This document shows positions 14,662 to 23,181 of a DNA stretch of 26,620 nucleotides, piece by piece. The DNA comes from Alphaproteobacteria bacterium. Lineage in GTDB: Bacteria > Pseudomonadota > Alphaproteobacteria > Rickettsiales > UBA6187. Location of the stretch: contig JAJRPW010000157.1 of the NCBI GenBank assembly GCA_024280585.1, positions 1-26,620 of the forward strand, in the 5' to 3' direction. Both the position numbers and the translations under genes were made by a program. The number at the start of each line of letters is the position of its first letter. Within the stretch, counting starts at the first letter, position 1. A model generated the notes under the pieces. It did not search any database, had not been told where the DNA came from, and saw only the letters and a program-made list of their open reading frames with translations.

Positions 14662-15663
14662 TTAAAGGCTAAACTTCTCGCCCAAATAAACGCGGCGGAC
14701 TTCTTTATTATTGACGATTTCTTCCGGGGTTCCTTCCATCAGGACTTTTCCGTCATGGATGATATAGGCTCGGTCAATTAGGTCGAGAGCTTCGCGGACG
14801 TTATGGTCGGTGATTAAGACACCAATTCCGCGGTTTTTCAGGGTGGAAATTAGTTCTTTTATATCGGCAACGGCGACGGGGTCAATACCTGCGAGCGGTT
14901 CATCCAGAAGGATAAATGACGGATTACTGGCCAATGCGCGGGCGATTTCAACACGCCGACGCTCTCCGCCTGATAGGGAAATTGCTGGCGAACGCCTTAA
15001 ATGTGTGATAGAAAATTCAGCCAAAAGCTCATCTAATATCAGCCCTCTGCGTTCGGGTAGCGGTTCAGATATTTCTAGAACCGCTAAGATGTTATCCTCA
15101 ACGCTCATACCACGAAAAATCGATGCTTCCTGTGGCAAGTAGCCAATTCCCATGCGCGCCCTGCGATAAACAGGCAGGTGCGTTATATCGTCGCCGTCTA
15201 AAGTTATGGTACCATAATCTGGACTAATTAGTCCCATTATCATATAAAATGATGTGGTTTTTCCGGCGCCATTCGGTCCTAAAAGCCCAACGGCTTCGCC
15301 TCTATTAATTGACATACTTATATCTCTGACTGCTGGTTTATTACCATAAGACTTGCCTAGGTTGCTTATATGCAGTCCTTTTTTCTTGAAGTCAGAATGC
15401 ACCAATTTTGGTTTTGATTTTTTCCGCCTTTTTTCCTTAGCGTCTTTTATGGAAATAATTTTTTTGTCTTTTTTTGCCTTATTTTTTCCAGCGATTGGTT
15501 TGTCCAAAGATACTCGATTTTTTTTGCTTTTTGCCGGATCAACAACTTTTCTGACATCAGCTCCCTTCGTTAGAGCGTCGGCGCTGGTGCGTACGGAAGA
15601 TGAGCTTACGCTTTTTAAAATATTTTTTAGAAGCTTTCTTGTTTTCTTAAAAATTTTTGACAA
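14662..15663 (-). CDS. lptB: LPS export ABC transporter ATP-binding protein LptB, with a basic N-terminal extension
   Basis: ATPase that drives lipopolysaccharide extraction from the inner membrane with LptF/LptG. Residues 95-333 are a complete LptB: Walker A GPNGAGKT (129-136), the Q-loop YLPQEASIFRGMS, signature LSGGERRR, Walker B FILLDEPLAGID and H-loop ITDHNVREAL. Usual length is about 240; here residues 1-93 are an extra tail rich in Lys, Ser and Arg. The start is a TTG (15663) with AGGTAGG five bases before it and 14 bases after the lptA stop. A GTG at codon 88 could start a normal-length protein but lacks a good ribosome-binding site. The order lptC-lptA-lptB supports the call. Confidence 0.92.
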   Translation of the reverse strand: MSKIFKKTRKLLKNILKSVSSSSVRTSADALTKGADVRKVVDPAKSKKNRVSLDKPIAGKNKAKKDKKIISIKDAKEKRRKKSKPKLVHSDFKKKGLHISNLGKSYGNKPAVRDISMSINRGEAVGLLGPNGAGKTTSFYMIMGLISPDYGTITLDGDDITHLPVYRRARMGIGYLPQEASIFRGMSVEDNILAVLEISEPLPERRGLILDELLAEFSITHLRRSPAISLSGGERRRVEIARALASNPSFILLDEPLAGIDPVAVADIKELISTLKNRGIGVLITDHNVREALDLIDRAYIIHDGKVLMEGTPEEIVNNKEVRRVYLGEKFSL

Positions 15664-15677
15664 TTTAACCTACCTAA

Positions 15678-16220
15678 TCATTTTGCGCCGGGAATAAATA
15701 AGCCACGTGCCCGCGTTTTTTTATTGGAGTCGTTGTCGGTTTTTTGCGCACCGATGATTTTACTTTCTCCCGTAGTTAAATTATATACCAGGCTCTCGCC
15801 TTTTACCAGGTTTTTTCCACTTTTTAACATAACTTTTCCTAACAAAGTTATGGTATTTTTTTGTATGTCAAAAAATCCAGAGTTGCCTTTTGCTGTTTCT
15901 TTTGGTGTTGATAAAAAAACATTCCCGAAGGTTTCGACTTTAGATACAGAGCTTTTTGTTTGGCCCACCATGTCTTTTTTTGTTGCGTAATGTACAATCA
16001 TTTTGTCGGATTGTATGTCAATTTTGCCTTGTCGGGCTTGCACATTCCCCTTAAATATTGCTTTTTGCTCATTTTGCAAAATTTCAAATTTTTCTGCTGT
16101 AATTTCAACTGGTTCACTGCTATTGTGGGGCTGCTCTTGCTTGTTTTCGGCATAGGAGTAATTGCAACATACTGATATTGCAGTAAATATTATTACTGAA
16201 AATCTATTCATCATCATCAT
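15678..16220 (-). CDS. lptA: Lipopolysaccharide transport periplasmic protein LptA
   Basis: OstA/LptA-family beta-jellyroll protein that carries LPS across the periplasm. A signal peptide (MNRFSVIIFTAISVCC..., likely cut after SYA) precedes the core, which has VEITAEKFEILQNEQKAIFKG and later GNVFLSTPKETAKGNSGFF. Four consecutive ATG codons (16220, 16217, 16214, 16211) are possible starts, all inside the end of lptC and just after GAGGG; one of the later ones gives better spacing. A longer frame from 16262 would put 14 hydrophilic residues before the signal and is unlikely. Length of 177-180 residues is normal. Confidence 0.87.
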   Translation of the reverse strand: MMMMNRFSVIIFTAISVCCNYSYAENKQEQPHNSSEPVEITAEKFEILQNEQKAIFKGNVQARQGKIDIQSDKMIVHYATKKDMVGQTKSSVSKVETFGNVFLSTPKETAKGNSGFFDIQKNTITLLGKVMLKSGKNLVKGESLVYNLTTGESKIIGAQKTDNDSNKKTRARGLFIPGAK

Positions 16221-16908
16221 AGCCCTCGCCGAATTTAAAGTTTGATTCAGGGTACATAACAACTTTTACTCTTCCAGTAAAGATAACTCTTTGCCCTTTG
16301 TCGAAAAGCCTGAATCCATCGGCTTTTATAGTTCCTATTGGTGCTTTTCCGATGACGGAATGTGTGCCGTATGCCGAACTGTCTTTCATATTGATGGTGA
16401 TTTCATCCGTTATAAATTCATATTGGCTGTTGGTATAGAGGCCGACATTGCCTGTTAAGTATAGCTTTTTATGGTTATTTGAAAGAACTCCTTTATTGGC
16501 TAAAAGGGAAACCCATGTGCCGTCATTTAGCGACATATCGGCGTTCAAATTATTCAGGGTGAGTTCCTCGTTTTCATTCATCGTTGCATCGTCAGCTATG
16601 ATGTTATAAGTCTGGTCTTCACCGTCAATACCCTGGAATCGCGGGTTGATCATTCTTGGGTTTTTAGCCTTTTCACCGCCCTCAATGCTTGAAAAAGTGA
16701 GGCGAAAATTATCGTACATCGGATTAATTAGGGGCAAAATGATTAAAACTAGTGTCAGTATAAGTGCGATTGCCGACAATATAAGCTTTGTCGCGGAAAC
16801 CATGCGCGTATAGCCAATCACAGGCTCAAGCAGGAGGTTAATACATAGCCTGACGGTCCTTATGATTTTTGCTGTTATAGTTTTAAAAAATTTAATTATT
16901 TTAGTCAA
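16204..16908 (-). CDS. lptC: LPS export ABC transporter periplasmic protein LptC
   Basis: Bitopic inner-membrane protein linking LptBFG to LptA. An N-terminal segment is followed by one membrane helix (about residues 40-63, LILSAIALILTLVLIILPLI) and a periplasmic LptC/OstA-like domain with DQTYNIIADDATMNEN and LYLTGNVGLYTNSQYEF in the expected order. The listed start is a TTG at 16908 with no clear Shine-Dalgarno sequence; an ATG at 16803 would start just before the helix but would drop the YTR residues that commonly precede it. The 234-residue length fits alphaproteobacterial LptC. Its 3' end overlaps lptA. Confidence 0.82.
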   Translation of the reverse strand: MTKIIKFFKTITAKIIRTVRLCINLLLEPVIGYTRMVSATKLILSAIALILTLVLIILPLINPMYDNFRLTFSSIEGGEKAKNPRMINPRFQGIDGEDQTYNIIADDATMNENEELTLNNLNADMSLNDGTWVSLLANKGVLSNNHKKLYLTGNVGLYTNSQYEFITDEITINMKDSSAYGTHSVIGKAPIGTIKADGFRLFDKGQRVIFTGRVKVVMYPESNFKFGEGYDDDE

Positions 16909-16991
16909 AATAATCTGCTGTTTTTAGGGTTTTTATAAACAGACAGTATAATGAATTATTTTACATATACCAGTCATATTCCTAAATTTCA

Positions 16992-17621
16992 CTAAAAACG
17001 ATACGAAACTCCACCGCCAACGATCAGCGGGTCAATATCCGTATCTGCATTTCTTGTATTATTATTGAATGTTATGTCCGTATTGAAAAAGATTTTTTTC
17101 GCCTCCAGGTTGAAGTAAATATTTTTATACGGTATATCAACGCCAGCTTGTAACACGCTGCCTATGCCGCTATCATAGTTGATATTAGTTACTCCCGAGC
17201 CGTTTTTTACTCTACTGAAAAAATTATAGCTAATGCCTGCGCCAACATAGGGGCTAAGCTTTTTTTCTGGTTGAAAGTGGTATTGAGCAGTTAGGCTCGC
17301 ATTTGTCATCCATACGCTGCCTAAATTTAAGTTACCTGATGTACTGCCGTCGATTCCGACATCATATTCACCCGTGATAATACCGGCTTCCATGGCGATT
17401 TTGTCTGTAAAAAAATAGGCGACTTCAACTGCTCCGGCGAGTGATTCTGTCATGTCAATGCTACCACCTATGGTTGTGATAGTACTATCTTCCTGCGGTA
17501 TACCACTCATTATCTTTGCGCTGATTTCCCAACTTTTCTTCTCTTGCGCATGTGACGCGAAAGCTGATAAGCATAACGTTAAAAAGACCGTTATAACTGC
17601 TATAAAATAGCCTTTTGTCAT
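16992..17621 (-). CDS. Outer-membrane beta-barrel protein, OmpW-like
   Basis: A 209-residue exported protein. The ATG at 17621 is chosen because GGAGG lies just upstream; a TTG at 17633 in the same frame would place that site inside the gene. A signal peptide ends near SHAQ. The rest has alternating hydrophobic strands typical of an eight-stranded barrel (AGAVEVAYFFTDKIAMEAG, LSPYVGAGISYNFF, DPLIVGGGVSYRF) and ends with the aromatic F needed for barrel assembly. The DKIAMEAG and PYVGAGI patterns suggest OmpW; small-molecule permeation would be inferred only from the family. It has a good promoter at 17657-17684. Confidence 0.78.
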   Translation of the reverse strand: MTKGYFIAVITVFLTLCLSAFASHAQEKKSWEISAKIMSGIPQEDSTITTIGGSIDMTESLAGAVEVAYFFTDKIAMEAGIITGEYDVGIDGSTSGNLNLGSVWMTNASLTAQYHFQPEKKLSPYVGAGISYNFFSRVKNGSGVTNINYDSGIGSVLQAGVDIPYKNIYFNLEAKKIFFNTDITFNNNTRNADTDIDPLIVGGGVSYRF

Positions 17622-17647
17622 TATTTCCTCCAAAGTTATCCATTAAG

Positions 17648-17678
17648 TTGAAAAACATTATACTTTTAATATTATAAT
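17648..17678 (+). promoter_or_regulatory. Putative comEC promoter
   Basis: TTGAAA (17648-17653) precedes TATTAT (17670-17675, 16-base spacer) and TATAAT (17673-17678, 19-base spacer). It would start transcription about 12-15 bases before the comEC ATG, which has no Shine-Dalgarno sequence. It overlaps the opposing OMP promoter. Confidence 0.35.
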
Positions 17679-17684
17679 AATCAA
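17657..17684 (-). promoter_or_regulatory. Promoter of the OmpW-like gene
   Basis: On the minus strand TTGATT (17684-17679) and a perfect TATAAT (17662-17657) are 16 bases apart, about 30 bases before the GGAGG-led ATG. The perfect palindrome AACTATAGTT (17683-17692) abuts the -35 and may be a regulator site. Confidence 0.6.
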
Positions 17685-17697
17685 CTATAGTTTCTCT

Positions 17698-19707
17698 ATG
17701 GTTTATAATTTTTTTAGAAAATTTTTTGAGGAAGAAAAGGAGTCGCTGATTCTCTGGCTGCCGGTGTTTTTTGGCCTTGGTATAGCTGTATTTTTCTTAA
17801 TAGACAAGATTCAATACCTTGAATATGCCATTGTTATAACTATTATTTTTGCACTCGTGTCTTTTGCATCGAAAGGGCGTGTTGTTCTACCTTGGCTTTT
17901 TTTAGTGCTGACGCTTATTGCAAGTGGTTATGCCGTGTCAAATGCCCGGACGTTGCTGGTAAAAACCCCTATATTACAGAAAGAAACACGGGTGGTTAAA
18001 GTTATTGGGGAGGTTAGAATTGTTCAGGAGCGCTCAAGGGGGAAGCGGTTAATTCTTGAAAACGTTACGATTGAGAGAATGGCGGAGGATGCAACGCCAA
18101 GGCGTGTGCGTGTCAACATAACTACAAAAGATACGGGCGTTTTAGCCGGTGATACGGTTTCGACATTAGCGGTTTTGCGGCCGCCGCCACGGGCTGTGAT
18201 TCCTGGTGGTTACAACTTTGCGCAGTCGGCATATTATCAAAAAATCGGTGCTGTTGGTTACACTGTCAGTGCGGTTGAGATTGTCAAAAGGCCGGAATAC
18301 ATGACTTTTACGCAAGCAATTTCAAAGTTACGACAGACAGTTGCGGTGAAAATAAGACTTATATTACAGGGTGTTGAGGGGCATATTGCAACGGCGCTGT
18401 TGGTTGGTGATCGGGGGGGGATTCCTGATAAGGTTCTGGGTTCGATCAGGAACTCCGGATTGGCTCATTTACTGGCGATTTCAGGTATGCATTTGGCTCT
18501 TGTGGCCGCGATATTTTTCTTTTCGACGCGATTGTTATTGGCTGCTTTTCCGCGCGTGGCTTTGTATTATAATATTAAAAAAATCGCAGCGGCATCAGCG
18601 ATTTTAGGCAGTTTTTCTTATTTATTAATCAGTGGTAGTTCTATTTCTGCGACGCGTGCATTTATAATGACTACGACGATTTTAGTCGCAATTTTGATTG
18701 ATAGGGCAGGGCGGCCGCTTCGTTCGGTTGCATTGGCCGCGTTTATAATATTACTTTTTCAGCCGGAAAGCCTTCTTACTCCTAGCTTTCAGATGTCTTT
18801 TGCTGCGGTAATTGCGTTGATTAGTGCCTTTGATTTTGCTAAATACAGGATGCGGGATTTTGCGCAATACACCATGTTCCAGAAATTTTATGTCTATGTT
18901 TTAAGCCTGATTTTATCGTCGTTTATAGCTGGTCTTGCCACTGCGCCTTTTGCTATATATCACTTTAATCACTATTCATCTTATGGGATCTTGGCGAATC
19001 TAGTCGCTGTTCCGCTCACATCTTTTGTCATTATGCCTTTGGGCGTTATAGCAATGCTATTTATGCCTCTTGGATTAACAAAAATTGCTTTAATCCCAAT
19101 GTCCTGGGCGATTAACTTAATGTTAAAAACTGCTGATTTTGTATCCGGTTTGCCTAATTCTCATGGTGTGGTTCATGCAATGCCAAATTCAACTCTGTCA
19201 TTGATAGTATTTGGTGGATTATGGCTATGTTTATGGAAAAGTAAAGTTAGATATTATTCAATTATTCCAATTGCTTTTGGATTATTATTAATGTCTAGCA
19301 TTAACAAGCCTGATATTCTTATTAATGAAAGCGGTAAGTTGATTGCTGTACGCGGAATTGATGATAGATTAATACTATCTTCCAAGCGAGCTGGGGGATA
19401 TACGCGCGATGTATGGTTACAAAATTCTGGAGAAGCTGAGGCTAAATATTTTAAAAATAGCGATGATCCAAGTCTTTCTTGTGATAAATTTAGCTGTATA
19501 TATCGAAAAAATGGCTACGTCATTGCAATATCGAAGCATCCTTCCGTGCTGAAGGCCGATTGTAAAAGGGCGGATTTATTGATAAATCTGACTCGTATAA
19601 AGATATCTTGCAAAGCGGTAAAAATTATCTCTAAATATGATCTGAAAAAGCACGGAACTCACATGGTTTTCTTAAAAAATACCATTAAAATTCAGCAGGT
19701 TGATTAG
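17698..19707 (+). CDS. comEC: ComEC/Rec2-family DNA uptake channel protein
   Basis: A 669-residue polytopic membrane protein expected to pass single-stranded DNA into the cytoplasm during natural transformation. An N-terminal DUF4131 region with membrane helices and an OB-like periplasmic part (about 100-195) precedes the competence domain, marked by HLLAISGMHLALVAAIFFF at 257-275 and ISATRAFIMTTTIL. The C-terminal soluble domain (about 535-669) lacks the HxHxDH metallo-beta-lactamase motif but has the CDK-CIYRKNG, LKADCKRADLLI and KYDLKKHGTH pattern I associate with alphaproteobacterial ComEC. No other competence genes are in the window, so function in uptake is inferred. Its stop overlaps the end of the opposing gamma-carbonic-anhydrase gene by four bases. 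Confidence 0.9.
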   Translation: MVYNFFRKFFEEEKESLILWLPVFFGLGIAVFFLIDKIQYLEYAIVITIIFALVSFASKGRVVLPWLFLVLTLIASGYAVSNARTLLVKTPILQKETRVVKVIGEVRIVQERSRGKRLILENVTIERMAEDATPRRVRVNITTKDTGVLAGDTVSTLAVLRPPPRAVIPGGYNFAQSAYYQKIGAVGYTVSAVEIVKRPEYMTFTQAISKLRQTVAVKIRLILQGVEGHIATALLVGDRGGIPDKVLGSIRNSGLAHLLAISGMHLALVAAIFFFSTRLLLAAFPRVALYYNIKKIAAASAILGSFSYLLISGSSISATRAFIMTTTILVAILIDRAGRPLRSVALAAFIILLFQPESLLTPSFQMSFAAVIALISAFDFAKYRMRDFAQYTMFQKFYVYVLSLILSSFIAGLATAPFAIYHFNHYSSYGILANLVAVPLTSFVIMPLGVIAMLFMPLGLTKIALIPMSWAINLMLKTADFVSGLPNSHGVVHAMPNSTLSLIVFGGLWLCLWKSKVRYYSIIPIAFGLLLMSSINKPDILINESGKLIAVRGIDDRLILSSKRAGGYTRDVWLQNSGEAEAKYFKNSDDPSLSCDKFSCIYRKNGYVIAISKHPSVLKADCKRADLLINLTRIKISCKAVKIISKYDLKKHGTHMVFLKNTIKIQQVD

Positions 19708-20216
19708 GATAAATATTCCTTCACATGTTTAACGTAATTTTCTTCTGAAACTTTAATATGGGCGACTTCTTCTTCGGATAAATCCCGGACATATTTCCCC
19801 GGATTTCCTACCCATAGCTGGCCTGACTTCACTATTTTTCCGGGGGTTATAATTGTGCCCGCCGCGACCATTGCTCCGGATTCGACGATGGCGTCATCCA
19901 TGATAATTGCGCCCATACCGACGAAACAGCTATCTTGCAGTGTACAAGCATGAAGTAGGGCGTTATGACCAATGGTTACACCACTACCGATTATGGTTGG
20001 GTGACCGTCGCGAGTGACGTGAATCACCGTTCCATCCTGAATGTTAGTGCGATCACCAATACGAATTTTTGCGACATCTCCGCGTATAACACAGTTGAAC
20101 CAGATACCGCACTGACTGCCAATCTCTACATCGCCTATAATATCGGCACTTGGCGCTATAAAACTATCTTTCCATACCTGTGGAAATATGCCTTTATATG
20201 GTAATAATTTCTTCAT
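19704..20216 (-). CDS. Gamma-carbonic-anhydrase-family hexapeptide-repeat protein
   Basis: A 170-residue left-handed beta-helix protein of the YrdA/PaaY type. Hexapeptide repeats run from about residue 20 to 130. The three zinc-binding histidines of the gamma class can be placed at H66 (DGTVIH), H84 (GHN) and H89 (LLH), with the five-residue spacing of the last two conserved. A C-terminal helix (about 145-170) packs on the trimer in this family. It may hydrate CO2, but many members act on acyl-CoA or have no known activity. It overlaps the end of comEC and lies 11 bases downstream of the phosphate transporter gene, possibly co-transcribed with it. Confidence 0.88.
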   Translation of the reverse strand: MKKLLPYKGIFPQVWKDSFIAPSADIIGDVEIGSQCGIWFNCVIRGDVAKIRIGDRTNIQDGTVIHVTRDGHPTIIGSGVTIGHNALLHACTLQDSCFVGMGAIIMDDAIVESGAMVAAGTIITPGKIVKSGQLWVGNPGKYVRDLSEEEVAHIKVSEENYVKHVKEYLS

Positions 20217-20227
20217 CTTTATACCCC

Positions 20228-21691
20228 CTAATCAATCATAGACATAACATCAAAGAATTCCATAGTTTTATATATTCCAGCGGATAATAATGCAGCGCAA
20301 GGGACTGTTATAACCCACGCTGCAGCGATTGAAAGCAGATATGAGCGTCTTACCAGCTTCCTTTTTTCCAGTTTTTCAGCGGGTATTTCTGATGCTTTTT
20401 TGCGTCTTGAGTGGCTAGAAAATTCGCGATAAATCCCAACTCCAAATATCCCGCCGACAGCTATATGTGTCGAACTCACAGGAAGTCCAAGCTGTGACGC
20501 TATAATAACTGTAATTGCGGCTGATAAAGCAACGCAATAGGCTCTAACCTGATCTAGTTTTGTAATTTTTTCGCCAACTGTGCGGATGATTTTCGGGCCA
20601 AAAAGCAGCAATCCAAACGATATGCCAAAAGCGCCTACAACCATTACCCAGATTGGAATTCCAACTTTTGCTGCGACCACTCCTTCTGATGCCGAGCTGA
20701 CAATGGCTGCTAAGGGGCCGACCGCGTTTGCTACGTCATTTGCGCCATGAGCAAAGGATAGGAGGGCCGCAGAAATAATTAGTGGTAGGGTAAATAATTT
20801 ATTAACACTCTTAGAGCGGTTCTCTAAATTTTTTGTATATTTAGCAATGAAAGGCCTGATTAACATTGGCAATCCTACAAAAATTATGACTCCTGTAAGC
20901 CAGATCGTGTCAGGGTCTGGTTTCCATAGCTTTTTAAAGCCTTTTAACATCAAATACATAGTAAAAATGGAGGCCATAACACTGACCATAATGGGTACCC
21001 AGCGTTTTGCTGCCGCCAATTTATCGTCACGTTGTAAAATACAAAACTTGATGCATTTAAATAACATAGCAGCGATCAGCCCTCCCATAACCGGCGATAT
21101 TACCCAGCTGGCCGCGATTTTACTCATTGTTCCCCAATCAACAATGGCAATGCCTGCTGCTGCAATGCCGCTGCCCATAACGCCGCCAACGATCGAATGT
21201 GTTGTTGAGACCGGTGCGCCCAGGTAAGTTGCCAGATTTAGCCATAGAGCTGCAGCAAAAAGAGCTGATAACATAATCATTATAAAAACAGCCGAACTGG
21301 AAATCATTTCAGGGTCAATTATGCCTTTTTTAATAGTGGAAACCACGTCGCCACCAGCGATCATCGCGCCGGATGATTCAAAAATTGCAGCAATAATCAG
21401 AGCTCCTGTCATGGTTAACGCCTTGGAGCCAACTGCCGGCGCGACATTATTTGCTACATCATTTGCGCCGATATTCAAGGCCATATAGCCGCCTAAAACA
21501 CCAGCTATAATAATAATTGTGCTATTACTGATTTCGCCGGTGATTATGCTTACTCCGTAAAATACAGCAAGTAGGAAGAGTAGGGCTACGCCGGTTGGAA
21601 AAAAATTTTCCGAGGCTTCAAAGCTAGCTTTTTTAAATCTTGTAAATTGCTTTAAGTCTTGGTTTACAGTAAATTTATTTTTTTTAGTCAT
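20228..21691 (-). CDS. PiT-family inorganic phosphate transporter
   Basis: A 487-residue inner-membrane symporter for inorganic phosphate (as metal phosphate with protons, or with sodium). Both copies of the PiT signature are visible: GANDVANNVAPAVGSKALT near residues 75-93 and HGANDVANAVGPLAAI in the second half, each followed by the PVSTTHSIVGG / PVSSTHIAVGG pair. The ATG at 21691 is chosen because GGAG lies six bases upstream; an ATG at 21706 adds five residues. The promoter at 21728-21756 has a perfect -35. A divergent ArsR-type gene suggests local regulation. Arsenate could also enter by this route. Confidence 0.92.
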   Translation of the reverse strand: MTKKNKFTVNQDLKQFTRFKKASFEASENFFPTGVALLFLLAVFYGVSIITGEISNSTIIIIAGVLGGYMALNIGANDVANNVAPAVGSKALTMTGALIIAAIFESSGAMIAGGDVVSTIKKGIIDPEMISSSAVFIMIMLSALFAAALWLNLATYLGAPVSTTHSIVGGVMGSGIAAAGIAIVDWGTMSKIAASWVISPVMGGLIAAMLFKCIKFCILQRDDKLAAAKRWVPIMVSVMASIFTMYLMLKGFKKLWKPDPDTIWLTGVIIFVGLPMLIRPFIAKYTKNLENRSKSVNKLFTLPLIISAALLSFAHGANDVANAVGPLAAIVSSASEGVVAAKVGIPIWVMVVGAFGISFGLLLFGPKIIRTVGEKITKLDQVRAYCVALSAAITVIIASQLGLPVSSTHIAVGGIFGVGIYREFSSHSRRKKASEIPAEKLEKRKLVRRSYLLSIAAAWVITVPCAALLSAGIYKTMEFFDVMSMID

Positions 21692-21727
21692 CGCGCACTC
21701 CATCATTAATAATGAACTTGACTGAGC

Positions 21728-21756
21728 TTAATAATTTGTCTAGAAACTTATGTCAA
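21728..21756 (-). promoter_or_regulatory. Promoter of the phosphate transporter gene
   Basis: On the minus strand a perfect TTGACA (21756-21751) is followed after 17 bases by TATTAA (21733-21728). Transcription would start near 21721, leaving a leader of about 30 bases. The divergent regulator gene begins at 21800, so the region between is the obvious place for an operator, though I see no clean inverted repeat. Confidence 0.6.
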
Positions 21757-21799
21757 TAGTTTTGTTATTTTATATTTTTATAGTTATACGAGAATCGAA

Positions 21800-22081
21800 A
21801 TGAAGTCAAAAAAAGCGTTAAAAATGCTTTTAGCATTAGCGCAAGAAACCAGGTTAGAAATTTTTAGATTGCTGATACAAGAAGATGAGGATGGGGTTTC
21901 TGCGGGAATGATTGCCCAGATATTAAATGTTCCGACGGCGACATTATCCTTCCATTTATCGCATATGGTTAATGCCGGGTTGATAAGGTCGAATAGGGAG
22001 GGGCGATCGATCAGATATTCCGCGCGTTATAAGTCGGCTAAAAAATTATCGGAACATCTAAATGAGAATGCTTACAAATAG
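21800..22081 (+). CDS. ArsR-family winged-helix regulator without metal-binding cysteines
   Basis: A 93-residue HTH regulator. The ALAQETRLEIFRLLIQ helix, the helix-turn-helix at about 34-57 (GMIAQILNVPTATLSFHLSHM) and the wing (IRSNREGRSIRYSAR) match the ArsR/SmtB fold. There is no cysteine at all, so the ELCVCDL-type arsenic site is absent; it must sense something else or be an apo-type repressor. It is divergent from the PiT transporter with only about 110 bases between the starts, so control of that gene is a fair inference. Its stop lies three bases from the end of convergent purK. Confidence 0.85.
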   Translation: MKSKKALKMLLALAQETRLEIFRLLIQEDEDGVSAGMIAQILNVPTATLSFHLSHMVNAGLIRSNREGRSIRYSARYKSAKKLSEHLNENAYK

Positions 22082-22084
22082 CCC

Positions 22085-23176
22085 CTAAGGCTCAATAATT
22101 TCATCGGGAGGAACGACAAGGTGGGTTATATGTCCCATTTTTCGCCCTTCGCGCGCTTCTTTTTTGCCGTATATATGGATTTTACTGTCAGAGTCGTGAA
22201 TAAATTCCTTCCAGCTTTCGATATCTTTGCCGATCAGATTTTTCATAATAGCATAGGAATAATAATCCGTGCTGCCAAGCGGCAGTCCGCAAACGGCTCT
22301 TACTAGTTGTTCAAACTGGCTTGTAATACAAGCATCAATGGTCCAATGTCCGGAGTTATGTGGCCGCGGAGCCATCTCATTGACCAATATATCGCCGTTT
22401 TTTAGTAAAAACATTTCAATTGCCAGCAGCCCTACTAACTGAATTTTTTCAGATATTTTATAGGCAATTTCCCAGGCTTTTTCGACAATAGAAAGGTCTA
22501 TTTCTGCTGGAGCCAGTGTGATATCTAATACGCCATTTTTATGAATATTTTCAACGGGAATGTAGGGAATTACCTCGCCACCTTCATTTCTGGCGATAAT
22601 CACTGAAATTTCCTTGTCAAAATCAACCATTTTCTCCAAAATTCCAGTGCCCATTTTGGCTTCATTCCATAGCTTTTCCAGCCGAGAATTCTCATCTATA
22701 ATGTGCTGTCCTTTACCGTCATAGCCAAATTCAACGGTTTTCAGGATACATTTAGGGCCTATAGTTTTGTAAGCTTGTGCTAACGTTTTGGCGCTGGTGA
22801 TTTCTTTGTATGGAGCGGTTTTTATACCCAATTCATTTATAAAGTCCTTTTCGCGCAACCTATTCTGACAAATATGCAATAGCTCCCATCCTGGCCTTAC
22901 TACAACCGTTTTCTCAAGCGTTTTTATGCTTTCATATGGGATATTTTCAAACTCAAATGTAACCACATCAACATTTTTTGCGAAACGCTCCAGCGCTTTT
23001 TTGTCATCGTAATTTGCAACTATAGTTTTTGCCGCCACATGTGATGCCGAGCCGTTTTTTATATCAGTAAAAATATGAGTTTTATAGCCTAAAGGCGCTG
23101 CAGCGAGGGCAATCATACGCCCTAACTGCCCACCTCCTATTACTCCTATCGTCGATCCTGGCTTGATTATTTTCAT
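22085..23176 (-). CDS. purK: 5-(carboxyamino)imidazole ribonucleotide synthase
   Basis: ATP-grasp enzyme of de novo purine synthesis that carboxylates AIR to N5-CAIR using bicarbonate and ATP. The N-terminal GVIGGGQLGRMIALAAAPLG (about 12-31) is the typical opening, KTVEFGYDGKGQ is the ATP-binding strand, and MAPRPHNSGHWTIDAC is the conserved late active-site segment. The 363-residue length is normal. It starts five bases after purE, with which it forms an operon: PurK makes the substrate of PurE. Confidence 0.96.
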   Translation of the reverse strand: MKIIKPGSTIGVIGGGQLGRMIALAAAPLGYKTHIFTDIKNGSASHVAAKTIVANYDDKKALERFAKNVDVVTFEFENIPYESIKTLEKTVVVRPGWELLHICQNRLREKDFINELGIKTAPYKEITSAKTLAQAYKTIGPKCILKTVEFGYDGKGQHIIDENSRLEKLWNEAKMGTGILEKMVDFDKEISVIIARNEGGEVIPYIPVENIHKNGVLDITLAPAEIDLSIVEKAWEIAYKISEKIQLVGLLAIEMFLLKNGDILVNEMAPRPHNSGHWTIDACITSQFEQLVRAVCGLPLGSTDYYSYAIMKNLIGKDIESWKEFIHDSDSKIHIYGKKEAREGRKMGHITHLVVPPDEIIEP

Positions 23177-23181
23177 ATTTA

